This document shows, in pieces, positions 45,901 through 57,576 of a DNA stretch of 64,000 nt. Numbering within the stretch: the first letter of the stretch is position 1; every line of letters starts with the position of its first letter. The translations under genes and the position numbers were made by a program. The DNA is taken from the NCBI GenBank assembly GCA_014529385.2, contig CM043969.1, positions 66,960,176 to 67,024,175 on the forward strand. The letters are read 5' to 3'. The notes under the pieces were generated by a model. It did not search any database. It was not told where the DNA came from and saw only the letters and a list, made by a program, of their open reading frames with translations. Source of the stretch: Adiantum capillus-veneris (taxonomy: Eukaryota > Streptophyta > Polypodiopsida > Polypodiales > Pteridaceae).

Positions 45901-48559
45901 CATTTTCACATACAACATTACATGGTGGTCAAACCACTTAGTATATATAATCAAATTGCTTGTGGGTTTGAATTAAAGTCTAATTTGTTTGCAGCACATA
46001 CTTTTTGTACATGGTGCATTTTTCCTCAACACTAATGGTTCATTGGGAATTTGGAGTAGCCAAGGAATGGAGCACTCACACTATCAAGCAAAAGTAGTCT
46101 AGTTCAAATATACATGTCATTGAGGTGGGAAGAAAAGGAGCAATGCTCCGCATGAGATGTACAAATAGTTATATAGAGTCTTAGCGGAAAGAGAGGGAAA
46201 GATGTCAAGAGTCAAAAGTAGTTTGAGATGCAACATCACTAAAATGATTAATGTGAATCTATCACAATCGTATCATGTCTCAATTGCAAGAGGTTGTCTT
46301 CGACAGTGGCTAGAAATGAGATGATGAAACCGTAGGTGTTGGGTAAAAAACTGACAAATTTCTCTCAAATTTATACTCTCTATTGTAAAGTTGCATAGTA
46401 ATGCCAAGTGATTTTTTTAAAAAAAATTAGTTTTATTAAGTTTTTTAATTGTTTTAAATTTCAAGTACTAGATAAGTCAAAGCTCACAACTTCAAGTTCA
46501 TTTCTCACTCACACATTCTAGGAGATCCTCTCGAGCATGCAAGAGCACACACTCATATCGTGCACGTCAAAACCCTCTGTTCTTGCGGAATCCACTTCTT
46601 CAAATCCGTAATCGTATGCCCATCTAGGTTGTGGAGACCTTGTAACCTCCCCAAGTGGTGACCCAACCTCCACAACATGCTCCTAAATTTCCACGGCCTC
46701 TGCAACCATCAAATAGGGATGATCAAACAGCCATGTGGAAAATATTCCACCATTAAATCATGCCATCCACTCACCTTTGCAAGATCCACCCCCCTTCCAA
46801 CTCTATAAACAGAAGGAAGAGCGGATGAGGCAAGTGAGGCGACCATTTGTCTGAGTGCCTCCTCCATGCATGTATGTGGTTATATTTGTTAGCTTGAAAA
46901 TCCAGCTAAAAAAGAGAGGATCGTTCTATTTGGGTAAAAACTAAACCACTTTATTAAAAGTAAAGTTTAAGAGGGACTTTCTATGAACTAAGATCTAAAT
47001 AGACTTTACTCTTATTATAGAAATAGTGATTATCCAAAGTGAATGAGTCTGCGTAATCTATATGTACTAAAAAAATGAAAATCATATTTTGGTTTATATT
47101 TTCATAAGATATGTTATGAAAATGTGAAGGTAAAAATGACTCCTTGACTTGAGTTTGAAAGTCTTTTTAAGCCTTGATGCTTTTTTTAAACATATCACCG
47201 TAAAGAAACATTTGCAAGCATGTAATTAATTACACATTTAATATTTTTGTGCTTGGAAAATCTTTTACCAAAGAAATAATTTTTCATATTGACTAAGCCA
47301 TGGAAAAACGTTCTTAGTTTTTTTTCTTAGCATCGTGTACTTCTTGAATATACAAGACCACGATTGATCTATGATCTTGACAAGTTTTTTGATGCTCGAA
47401 GATTGTTTGTGAAATCTTTGCAATTCTTAGATATTCATCATCATGGTTGGAAGCAAATTTCTTACCGAAATTTGCCTCTAAAGCTTTACGTTCTTGGTCA
47501 CCTATTGCTTTTTAAATAACTCCGAAAGGTATTTAATGGGTGGTTTCAAAATTGGTGATTGTGGTCCTTCTTCCAAAGGATTGGGGTTGATATTATCCAA
47601 AGTGTCATTTTTGGAAGCATCTATGTAGTGATGAAGGTGGTGGGAAAGGGTTTTTAGTGGGAAAGGTGTAGTTTAAACTATGTAGCAATATAAAACAAAA
47701 GGCTTTCTCTAGGGAGTTGGAGCTTTTAACTTTCAAATCATAAACACTTCTTTTGGCAAAAACAAGAAAGGTGAATAATCAAGTGATAGAACACTTGGCT
47801 TTTTACATCGGTGTGGTGAAATCAAGGCCCCGTTTGTTATAAGACTTTGGAGAGGATTGCTGCTTGTCAATGGTACACCTACGATAGTCATTGGTGTGTT
47901 TGATTGCCAAGGTCTATCCCTTGGTCTTAAGGCCTAGGCAAGCTTGCAAGTGTGCTACGGTATGTTCTTGGGTTAGATAAGGGGGGCTCCAAACGGTCTG
48001 TTGTCATTTAGCCTTCCTTTTCTACACGTGAGCTCTAATACAACTATTGGGCATGACGATATATAGGCACAAGTTAGCTACATGCAAAGAATGCACAAAA
48101 AGATGAAGCAGAGAAGATGATACACCCATATTGGGTCTAGTCAATCCCAATGCACGATTGAACTTCCCGATTCTTAGTTAACTTGAAAAGAGAGCTGAAA
48201 AAGAGAGGTACATTTTACTTCAAGTAAACTGTTAATTACTCTATTGTAAATAGATTAGTTTGCATGGCTGAAGAGGGTCTTCCTGAACTAAGAGTTAATA
48301 TACTTTTCTCTTTCTTGTAGAAGAAGATGTCACTCAAAGTGAGTGAGTGATCCACATATACCCATCTGCCAACACTCATCAATCACACATTAGATTGTAT
48401 TTCTCACCAATACCATATCTTGGGGGGATAAAAAAATAAAATTCATTATGTAGTTCAGATGTTCACAACAATGCATGTTGACACACTACTTTAAATTACA
48501 AGGTATCCACTATAGGATTGCCTATGTTGCACACTGGTGTAGATACCTTATCAATGTTC
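45901..48559. other. AT-rich region without a gene
   Basis: A TATA-like CTCTATAAACAG lies near 46800. A diverged direct repeat of about 170 bases (46909-47075 and 48190-48360; shared AAAAAGAGAGG and CTCAAAGTGAGTGAGT-like ends) encloses 1.1 kb. This may be a small decayed element with terminal repeats. I recognise no coding sequence. Confidence 0.4.
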
Positions 48560-50430
48560 TTCTCAGCTTTGACATAGCAAGAGCGAGAAAGGGCGGTTTG
48601 GCTCTCCTCTGATGCAAAGAGATCTTAGTCGCAGTTGCAGTTGTTTGTAGGATTGCAAGGAGCAAGAATCATTTACGTGACATGAGGAACATTGACAAGA
48701 AAGGACACATGAAAAAGGATTGTTGTTTATTGCAAAAAGAGAAGGGTAAATCTTTCTCCTAAGAGCAGTGTGAAGATAGAGGAGCTCAATGTCATTGGTT
48801 CTCCACATGTTGATGTTGTTCTTGACATGCTGCAACCATCATATGTACTAGTCTTCCCTTCCGATTTGAGTCCAAAGGTGTTGCTAGCTCTTGGCAAATG
48901 CTATGCACAGAATTGGATCATTGACTCAGGTGCCAGTTTTCATGTTACTCCTCACAAGGAGTGGTTCCCTAGTTATGCTTCTACACATGGTTCACTTAAC
49001 TTGGGTGATTCTCATTAGCTTGAGATATGTGGGTCTGGAGATGTGAATTTTTTATAACGGTACCGAGTTCATGCTACAAGGTGCTAGACATGTGCCAAAT
49101 CTAACTAAGAGCTTGGTTTCAGCAAGATAGCTTGATGATCTTGGATACATGACAGTGTTTGGCAATGGTTCCTAGATAATAAAAAATGGTAACTTGATCA
49201 GCTCAAAGGACAAAAATCTAGCTCATTATATTCCTTGTATGTCTCTTTTGTGAAAGAGAACTCTATCTATGTAGCCGAGCTTCCTTCTACTAAGCTGTGA
49301 TAGCTGGTTTGATCACATGAGTCAAAAAGGAATGAAGCAGTTATAGCTTTGGCTATATCCCTGTGTTAAACTGTTGTGATTTTAGTTTGTGTGAGCATTG
49401 CATATACGGGAAAGCTACGAATAAACCTTTGCCATTGGAATAGGAAGTTAGGGAATCCTCTAGATTTGGTTCATTGTGATCTATGTGGGCCTATGCCACA
49501 TAAGTCTCTAGGGGGGGCATTATATTTCCTGACTTTCAGAGATGACTATACTCAAAACGTATGGGTCTACCTCTTGAAGACTAAAGATGAAGTCTTAAGT
49601 GTCTTCCAAAATTTCCTAGCTATGGTTGAGAACCAGTCAGGCAAGAAGTTGAAAAATTTGTGTACTGAGAATGGGGGAGAGTATGTCTCCACTGAGTTTA
49701 AGGACTTTTTTAGCAAACAAGGCATTAAAAGAGATTTTACTACACCATGAGTCGCCTCCATGCTATCTATGGAAAATTTACCTCAAGAGTTTTGGGGAGA
49801 GGATGTTATGACAACAGTTCATATAATCAATAGTTCGCCTAGTACACCATTGAAATACAAGATTCCATAGGAGATGTGGATAGGCAAGAAGACCAATTAT
49901 AATAGATTAGGAGTGTGAGGCATTCTCACATGTGCCTAAAGAGCTTAGAAATATGCTAGACCCCAAGTCAGACAAATGGCTATGGTGTAGATAGAGAGAT
50001 GGGTTATCTTCTCTGGCATATGGAATCTTGAAGAGTTATTTCTGGCTCACCAGTGATCTTCAATGAATCAAAGATGCACAGATAGCCTGTGAAAGAGGTT
50101 GAGTATTGCAAAGTGAGATTTGAGGACATAGCCTCAAGTCCAATTACACAAACAAGTCAAGCTACTAGTGACGTGCCTACCACCAGTAATGCTCTAGAGA
50201 GAGTTAGTGATTCTCTTGAGAGAGTAGAGTCCAACAGTTAGGTAGTGAGGAGGTCTACATGTGTATCTCGCGACCTTGAGCATTTTCAGCCATGGTTAGA
50301 CTATTTGTTGGTCACTGATTGTGAAGAGCCTACCTGCTATCAAGAGGCTATTGAGATGGAAGATAGCATGAAGTGGGAGGAGACAATGCAATCTAAATAT
50401 TACTCGATTATGGAAAATAAAATTTGGGAA
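48560..50430 (+). pseudogene. Second copia element: gag end, protease, integrase
   Basis: A zinc-knuckle remnant (KKGHMKKDCC, about 48700) is followed by protease (WIIDSGASFHVTPHKEWF), a pre-integrase remnant (CEHCIYGKATNKPLP) and integrase core (LVHCDLCGPM, FRDDYTQNVWVY, CTENGGEYVSTEF). The SDRG box reads TENG, so a catalytic Asp is changed. Many stops and frameshifts. Gag proper is not recognised upstream. Confidence 0.8.
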
Positions 50431-52140
50431 CTGACATAGTTTCCATAGGGCAAACAAGCCTTGTCTTGCAAATGGGTGTACAACAAGAAGTACACAACAG
50501 AGGATCCCGAGCCTAAGTCTAATGCTACATTGATCGCTAAGGGTTTCAACCAAAAGGTGTGGAATTTGATTAGATTTTTTCTCCAATGGTTAAGATGCTA
50601 CATTGCATCTTGTGCTTGGACGAGTAGTCGAGGAGATAGAACTTGTCTAGATGGATGTGAAGACTACTTTCCTCTACGAGGGATCTTGATGAGGATGTAT
50701 ACATGCAACAATGAGAGGGATTTGAAGTCAAACCTGAGAAGCTTATGAGGGAAAAACTAGTGTGTAGATTGTGTAAGGTATTGTATGGCCTAAAACAAGG
50801 CTCAAGGCAAGTGGTACATGAAGTTTGACAAGTACATGCAATCCTAAGGGTTATGAAAGGAGCCACGAAAATTGTTGCTTGTATACCTAGAAGTTGAACG
50901 ATGGTTCACTTATCATCTTGAGACTCTATGTTGATGATGCTCATTATTGGAAAGTCTAAAGATGAGATTGCCATCTTGAATAAGTCACTTAGCACGCAGT
51001 TTGATTTGAAGGATTTGGGAGATGCAAGATACTTTCTTGGTATATTGGATAGAAAATGTGTAATATTGGAGTTGTCACAGGAAACATATATCCACAAGGT
51101 TTTGCAATGTTTTAATATGCAAGGGGGGAAGGCTACATTGAGTACCCTAATGCAGGCATATGAAAAACTTAGACCCAAGTCTGATGCTAAGAAAGAAAAA
51201 ATGGCCAAGGTGCCATATTCTTCAACAAATTGGTAGTCTTATGTATGCCATGGTAGCCACTAGCAATAAGATCGTAGCCCATATTAACCAGGAAAAGAAA
51301 TCCCCCAAGTCCGGAATGACAGACAAAGATTTTGCTGGAAAAAACGTTATTGATTAATTATTTTGCATTTCTTTTTTTTTTTGGATAGATTACATAAATA
51401 AATTGCAGGTATTGTGTGTTGCATTCATCGGAAATATCCTCCTATTGTCTTCCCCGAGGAGATTGTTACGTCTGTAATAAATTGGTTTGAAGATAGGCAA
51501 AAATTTGGTGGATTAATTGGAGCTTTTCTTGAAGAAGACTTGGCATTGCTTTTGCAGTAGGAGTGGTTAGCAGATTTATGACAAATCTTGGCAGAAATAA
51601 CTGGGAAACGGTGAAGCACATTTGAGATAGCTCAAAGGTACAACAAACAAGTGCTTATGCTTTGGGAACATTGATGCATCTATTACGGGTTACACGAATG
51701 CGGATTATGTGGGTTGTGTGGATAGTCAAAGATCCACATCTGGCTATATTTTCCTGTTTTGCTAGAGAGATGTCATGGAAATCATGTCTCCAAAACTGTA
51801 CATCATCTTCCACCACAGAGGCAGAGTATGTGACAGTTTTTGATACTAGCAAGGAAGCTATATGGTTAGCTTGCCTAGTGGGAGATCTTGGCATTACTCA
51901 GACTCTAGTGCTACGTTGTGATAGTTAGAGTGCGATTGCGTTAGCAAAGAACCCTATGTTTCACTCCAAAGAAGTCCATGATCATGTGATACAAGACATA
52001 TTGGCTAGCAAGCGCATTGAGCTAGTCAAGGTTCGTACGGATGACAACCCTATAGATTCTCTCATGAAGAGCCTACCCTTTGAGCGGTTTACACATTGCA
52101 TGGAGATGATGGGTGTAGGGTGAAGCCATAGGATTGATTC
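50431..52140 (+). pseudogene. Second copia element: RT and RNase H, interrupted
   Basis: RT pieces: CKWVYNKKYTTEDPEPKSNA, then LYVDD at about 50927-50941 and LKDLGDARYFLGIL. QQIGSLMYAMVATSNKIV (ending about 51277) should run straight into AVGVVSRFMTNLGRNNWE (about 51555), but about 270 unrelated bases lie between. RNase H follows: GYTNADYVGCVDSQRSTSGY and TTEAEYVT. The end is EERFTHCMEMMGV-like at 52115. Dead. Confidence 0.8.
51278..51548 (+). other. Foreign insert in copia RT/RNase H with exon-intron look
   Basis: After KIV the frame changes to unrelated sequence. A pyrimidine tract and ATTGCAG (ending about 51408) look like a 3' splice site. The following frame is open to the junction and encodes FPEEIVTSVINWFEDRQKF and GGLIGAFLEEDL. 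This resembles a captured gene fragment. I cannot name the donor gene. Confidence 0.5.
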
Positions 52141-52201
52141 ACGGTTGTACATATATACATACACAGGCCACTTGGGCCACGTTGTCCTTCAAATGGAATA
52201 T

Positions 52202-52440
52202 TGTTAGGGTTCTGGCCAACTGACCGGAAACCCATCAGACTGATCGTACTAACCTTGTCTATTGTTTTTATCAATATAGAACAATAAGGAGTAGTGAGGT
52301 AATTCCAATCCTCACTGAGAGCTCCACCCACATCATGCTCCTGTCTACTCTTCTTCTCCCCTGCACTTTGCACACATCATGCACTCTTTACAAGAGAGAG
52401 CAACATCAGCTCTCCTCTAGCCTTGTCTGCTCGGCTATTT
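52202..52440 (+). repeat. Copia LTR
   Basis: Starts TGTTAGGGTTCTGG after AAATGGAATAT and shares AATAAGGAG and GCTCCACCCACATCATG with the LTR at 43640-43879. It follows the second copia element and precedes the RT-less derivative, so it may serve both. The right border is uncertain. Confidence 0.6.
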
Positions 52441-53864
52441 TGTCTTCGGCAGTTCTCCCTTTCCTACTTTGGCCACACAAATCGATACATAGCGGCTCCA
52501 ACGGACCATTCTGGAGTGGATTTTCCATGAGTGAGTTTGGCTCTTGGATGGTGTTTATGACCACATGTGGATGGTTGTTCTGTGTGTCTGATTTCCAATT
52601 GGCGTGCTTTTTGATTGACAAGGTAGTGTGCCAGATTTCAACAGACCATGTAGCACACGTGTTGTGCTCATGTATGATTGTGTGGGTCATTTCAAAGAGT
52701 AGTCTTAGCACAATTTTGTGCGGTTTTATACTATGTATGCATATGTGGATACATCATGCGCTAGGTACAACTCGTAGGTGGTAGATTCACATGTTTACAG
52801 GTGTTTGGATAGGTGCAATTGTTCATAGATCCGCTCATTCAGGAGTGAGGTAGATCTCGAGGCTTTTGGCAGTTTATGTATACCACATGCGGATTTGCTA
52901 TTAAGACACTGAGTGTTTGTTCATGGTTTATGTGGGTTTGGTGAGATTTTTGAGATTTCGCTCAAATTTCAAGGAAAACTTTGATAGTGATCAAGTTTTT
53001 ACTCTCACTTTGATAGGTCTTGTCAGTTTGGAAATGGATTTAGTGTTCTTGTATCCATTCTTGCAGGAGTGAGATTTTCATATGCTCGTGTGGCTACAAA
53101 TTACATGCAGTCACAAGATTTATAGGTTCTTCTGGTTTTTTGGATCATTGTTAGATCTTTGTGTGTTGCAGCAAGTCAGAGGCTTTATAGGTTCTACACT
53201 TTCTCTAGCGGGAGCTTTGGTTGTGTACACTTGATTGATGGTTCGGCATTTGATATTGTAGGTGTAGCAGATGTTTGCTTGTCATTAGCCAGTGGTGCAT
53301 CCTATACACCATGACATGTGCACTATGTTTCTCAGTTGAGACAAATTTTGATCTCAATGAGACAACTAGCAGATTGTGGGTGTCAGATATCACTCAGAGA
53401 GTGGTCTTTCTAGATGCATTGCAGATCACTAGTGATTGTTAGGAGAGCCCAAAGTAGCTTGGTCTACCCTATGCTTGGTCTACCCTATGCATGTATCTGA
53501 GGTACGAGACATCATAATCTTGGTTTGTTGCTAGCATGTGATGAGGGAGAGATGAGACGTATCTCCTTAGCTAGTGAGATCCAGTATGCTCAAGAGGCAA
53601 AGCATGTAGCTGTGCAGGACATGCTAGTAGAGTCTGTAGAGATAAAGTTAGAGCCGGATTGCTCCAATGAGACACAACAGGTGTTGTGTGAATAGTGTAG
53701 ACAGAGGTAGAGCATGTCTGCTTCCTAGAGACACAGTCAGAGATGAGAGACAAGGAGTATTTTGACATGCTCATGCTAGAGGCTGATGAGTTAATGCCAA
53801 GACACATAGTTTTGCCTATGGATGAGAGAGGCGTATCCATTCCAGTGTTGTCGATGACACATCC
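52441..53864 (+). pseudogene. Copia derivative, plus-strand copy
   Basis: Matches the minus copy at 43993-45900 in the same order: a leader/gag remnant, then a protease-region remnant (DGSAFDIVGVADVCLSLASG), QLRQILISMRQLADCG, then KEYFDMLMLEADEL. Integrase and RT are absent here too. It is cut at 53864 by the LTR of G2. Confidence 0.7.
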
Positions 53865-55455
53865 TGTAATGGAAATGGCCTATTAACTTTGAGAGTAGCA
53901 GAAATTAGAGAAGTACTTTTTAGAAAATTATTTTGTGAGCATAGCGGGTGAACTTAATTGATGGTAGCAACATAAACACAGCATTTAGTTAACTTGGCAT
54001 GTACAATACTCTTGCAAGAGAGAGAGTTTAGAGAACATGACAATAGTTGAGGACCGGATTTATGTGGAGCTAGTCCCCCCTCCAATAGGCATTTGTATTA
54101 TAGTTTATCCCATCAAGAGAGACTTGTTACAATACAATCTTTGTGTTCCTTGTGACCCAGGTGATGCAATGAAGATAGAAAACCTCATGCATCACGAGCA
54201 TAACATAAACTTCATGGAAAGCATTAACTATCCCAAGACTCAATCCCAAGACCTCAAACACCTTTGAAGGTGGAGAGAGCTAGCAGGGAATGAGGGCAGG
54301 GAAGAAGAAGAAGAAACATTTCATACCTTATCATCACTCTTCTTGCTACCATACATAATAGCATAGTAATGAAGATGGAGAAGATGGCAAGCTTAAGCAT
54401 TGAAGCATGGATCTTGGTTGGATTTGCATTCCATAGCCAAGAGTGTTGGTGTAGGCTCTCAACCTCTCTACTTGGTTGGAGAAGAAGAGGGAGCTCTTGC
54501 ACTTTGCACAATACACAATGAGGGTGTGTGTGTGCGCGCGCGCGCGTGTGTGTGTGTGGGGGGGGGGGGGGGAGAGTTTACCCCCCAAGCATACCCCTAG
54601 CTTCCTTGGTCGACCCCCCCTTGCAGGTCATGCTTGAAGCTCATTGGACCCCTCCAAGCCTAGCCAATCACAAAAAGCAGGAGGCATTACAAGCAAAAAG
54701 GGTAGTCTTGGAACAAGTGTCCCTCTTTCCCCTTTGAGAGAGAGGACTTGATAAATACAAAAAAAATTAATTAAATCTTCTAAATTATCATTGGACCCCT
54801 TGGGTGGCCAACAATAGGCTTTAGGCACACCATGAGGGCAACATGAGAAGGAACTTGGCAAGTGTCCCTTTTTCTTTCTTTGTACCAAGCTTGCCTTGTG
54901 TGAGTGTGTGTGTGTGTGTTCTCTCTTATCCCCTCTTTGTAGGGCTTGCTCCCTCCTTGTAGGGATTGATGATTGACTTTTTGACACCTCAAGCCCCTCA
55001 AGCTTGGGTCCGGTTCCCACCACAAGCTTGGGTTGGGTTCCCACCTCAAGTACAACCCTAGAATCTCAAGCATGGAAAGCAACTCAAGCATCTCAATCAT
55101 CAAGCACCTCAATCACCTCAAGCATCTCAGTCATCAAGCACGACAAGTACCTTAAGCTTGGGCCGGGTTCCCACCTCAAGCTCAACCCTAGCTTACCTAA
55201 GGTCAAAGGACTTTTACACTAACCTTTGGAGGTCTTTAATGAAGCTAACCCTAAGGGCTTTAAGCTCCATTAGCTAACTTTCTCTTTTGACATATCATCT
55301 CTCAGTTGGGCCCCTTTACCATTGGCCCCGTGTCAAGATAGACCTGAAAGCACATGTCTATATTCTAACCCTTGTTCCTGTTTATTCTCCCACATCAAAT
55401 GATCAATTTAATATGAAACAGTCATTTATTTGGTTAGATATTAGACTTTATGACA
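53865..55455 (-). repeat. G2 3' LTR
   Basis: Starts TGTCATAAAGTC at 55455 and ends ACA at 53865, 1591 bases. It has a compound GT/CG/G run at 54523-54572 and a GT run at 54904-54919 at the usual microsatellite sites of this LTR. Confidence 0.9.
54523..54572. repeat. Compound (GT)n(CG)n(GT)n(G)n microsatellite
   Basis: Alternating purine-pyrimidine run, CG core, followed by about 15 G. Candidate Z-DNA and G-quadruplex former. Confidence 0.95.
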
Positions 55456-55472
55456 TTACCTCTCTCTTGAAA
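55456..55472 (-). promoter_or_regulatory. G2 polypurine tract
   Basis: On the minus strand TTTCAAGAGAGAGGTAA directly precedes the LTR. Confidence 0.82.
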
Positions 55473-55807
55473 TCATAGTCATCCTTGACTATGAGGTAGA
55501 AGAGATAAAGCCTTAGTCATTAGTCAATCGTTCTTAGGGGGTAGAGGATCCCTTTTTACCCTACGACATCTTTCCAAGATGGACGACTAATCCATTTGGT
55601 GCTTGGGAGACATAGCTGCCACAAGTATGTCTGCTCTTTAGTCCATTTCATTATCCCAAATAGAGTGACAAATTCTACTTGGTGTTTGAGAGACTCGTCA
55701 TCACAAACATGATCCTAAGCGTGCATACTAATTAAATTTGTGCACAATGAAAATAAAACTAGTCTTATAAGACAAAACATTGGTCATTTAAAAGAAATTT
55801 GTACATT

Positions 55808-56368
55808 TGCTTACTCTAGTGTAGCATTGTAAGCATTGACAAGGTTCATACTATCCTTAAGCTGTATTCCTTGCATCCATCTAGCATCTTCAAAAGGATA
55901 ATTTTTGAACTTAATAAGATACTGTCGGATAATCTTACCATGTCGTAGTACTTTGTCTTCATGCCAAAGGATAGCTTTGGGTTGTAACACCTCTTCTTGG
56001 TCTTCAACTTTGGGAGGGTCTTCAATAATTGGTGCACTTGGTGGCTCTCCTTTGTAGGGCTTAAGTAGGCTCACATGAAAAGCATTGTGTATGAGCCAAT
56101 GGTTAGGCAACTTGAGTTGGTAAGCCATCTCATTGATGGGCTTCAAGATTTGGAAATGACCATAGTATCCTTTTGCTAGCTTAGCATGATACTTTTGATG
56201 GCCCGTAGGATTTTGCCCGTCGTTTTCCTCAATCGAGCCTTAGGAAACTTAAGTAAGACCCAATCATTTTCTTTGAACGTTAAGGCCCTTTTGTGCTTGT
56301 CAGCAACAGTGTTTTGCCTTTGTTGAGGGATGGATATAGCCTCCTCAATCTTCTGAAAAGATTCTTGT
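55808..56368 (-). pseudogene. G2 integrase C-terminus and chromodomain
   Basis: Starts at QESFQKIEEA (56368), then [37 protein letters not shown], and the chromodomain ILWHEDKV-RQYLIKFKNYPFED, ending YNATLE and a stop at 55811. One frameshift lies near 56190. Ordinary spacing to the PPT. Confidence 0.85.
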
Positions 56369-56957
56369 GGGAAGCAACCTAGATACTCTAGCCAATGCCT
56401 ATCCCAAATTCACCATGGGAGAGTATATCCATGGATTTTATCTTTGGATTACCCAAGTCTATCCATGGGGATACAAGAATATGGACATTAGTCGATAGGT
56501 TTAGCAAGCAAGCACACTTTATTCCTGTCAAAAAGACTATTAAGGCACACGAAATGGCAACTCTCTTCATATCATAGATTTTCAAACACCATGGATTACC
56601 AACATCCATCATGTCAAACAGAGATCCTAGAATGACCAGTAATTTCTAGAAAGGTCTCTTTGCAAATCTAGGAACAAGATTGAATTTCTCTTCGGTCTAT
56701 CACCCACAAATGGATGACCGAAGTGAGATAGCCAATCTTATGGTACTCGATATACTAAAGACCTATGTTACAAAAGTAGATCAATGATCACATGGGAAAA
56801 GTACTTACCTCTTGTAGAATATGCCTACACTAATATTGTACATACTTCTACGGGAAAAGCACCTTTTGAGATCATTGAGGGAAGACCTAAAAGTCCCTTG
56901 CTACTCAAAGTAAATGGGAAGATCTTCGCTGTCGATGAGTATAGCCGTGACCTTCTA
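56369..56957 (+). pseudogene. G2 integrase core, inverted segment
   Basis: This 589-base block reads on the plus strand although the element is on the minus strand. It encodes PNSPWESISMDFIFGLP, RFSKQAHFIPVKKTIK, a stop shared with G1, and VEYAYTNIVHTSTGKAPFEI to DEYSRDL. Its two ends abut KTKYDR and ESFQKI of the flanking minus-strand ORFs, exactly the residues next to it in G1. Confidence 0.92.
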
Positions 56958-57538
56958 TCATACTTGGTCTTTTGGCATACTACATATTTTAAAATATACT
57001 CTTGTATGTCCACTTTCATGGTAGGCCAATAGAAATACGTCTCTACTTCTCGAAGAGTAGGTTGAATGCCTCTATGCCCCGCATAGGGAGGAGCATGGGA
57101 TTCATACATAACTTTCTCACGAAGGGAATGGGTAACACATAGCCTATTGTCGTGGAGAAGATAACCATCCTTCAAGGTGAATGGTTCCTCTTTCTTTCCC
57201 AAAGCAAGGGATAACATTATGTCTCTAAAGTCAAGGTCAATAGCATACTCATCTATGATAGAAGATAGATCATTGTGAGTAGCTATAGACATTGCATTAA
57301 CTTTTGGTCATCGTGAAAGTGCATCAGCCACTTGATTGTGCTTACCAGCAATGTGGAAATTAAATTGCAAAAGAAACTTTTCCCACCTCATTTGTTTGTC
57401 AGAAAGCTTGGTTTGCATCATGAAGTACTTGAGACTTTGGTGGTCTATTTGTAGAATAAATGGAGTCCCTAATAAGTAGTGCTTCCATGTGTCTAGGGCA
57501 TATAGAACAACTAAAATATCTTTCTCATAAATGCCCAA
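56958..57538 (-). pseudogene. G2 RNase H end and integrase zinc finger
   Basis: RNase H part: YEKDILVVLYALDTWKHYLL, QIDHQSLKYFMMQ and HFHIAGKHNQVADALSR. After a stop at 57308 the integrase N-terminus follows: SHAPPYAGHRGIQPTLREVE and YVVCQKTKYDR, up to the inversion point. Confidence 0.88.
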
Positions 57539-57576
57539 GGCTTGTTCATCCGTAGTGAGCCTTCAGCTCTCATATG

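Noticed and set aside
52335-52784. 149-codon ORF after the copia LTR
   Set aside because: No domain, atypical composition, and it crosses the LTR into decayed gag/leader sequence.
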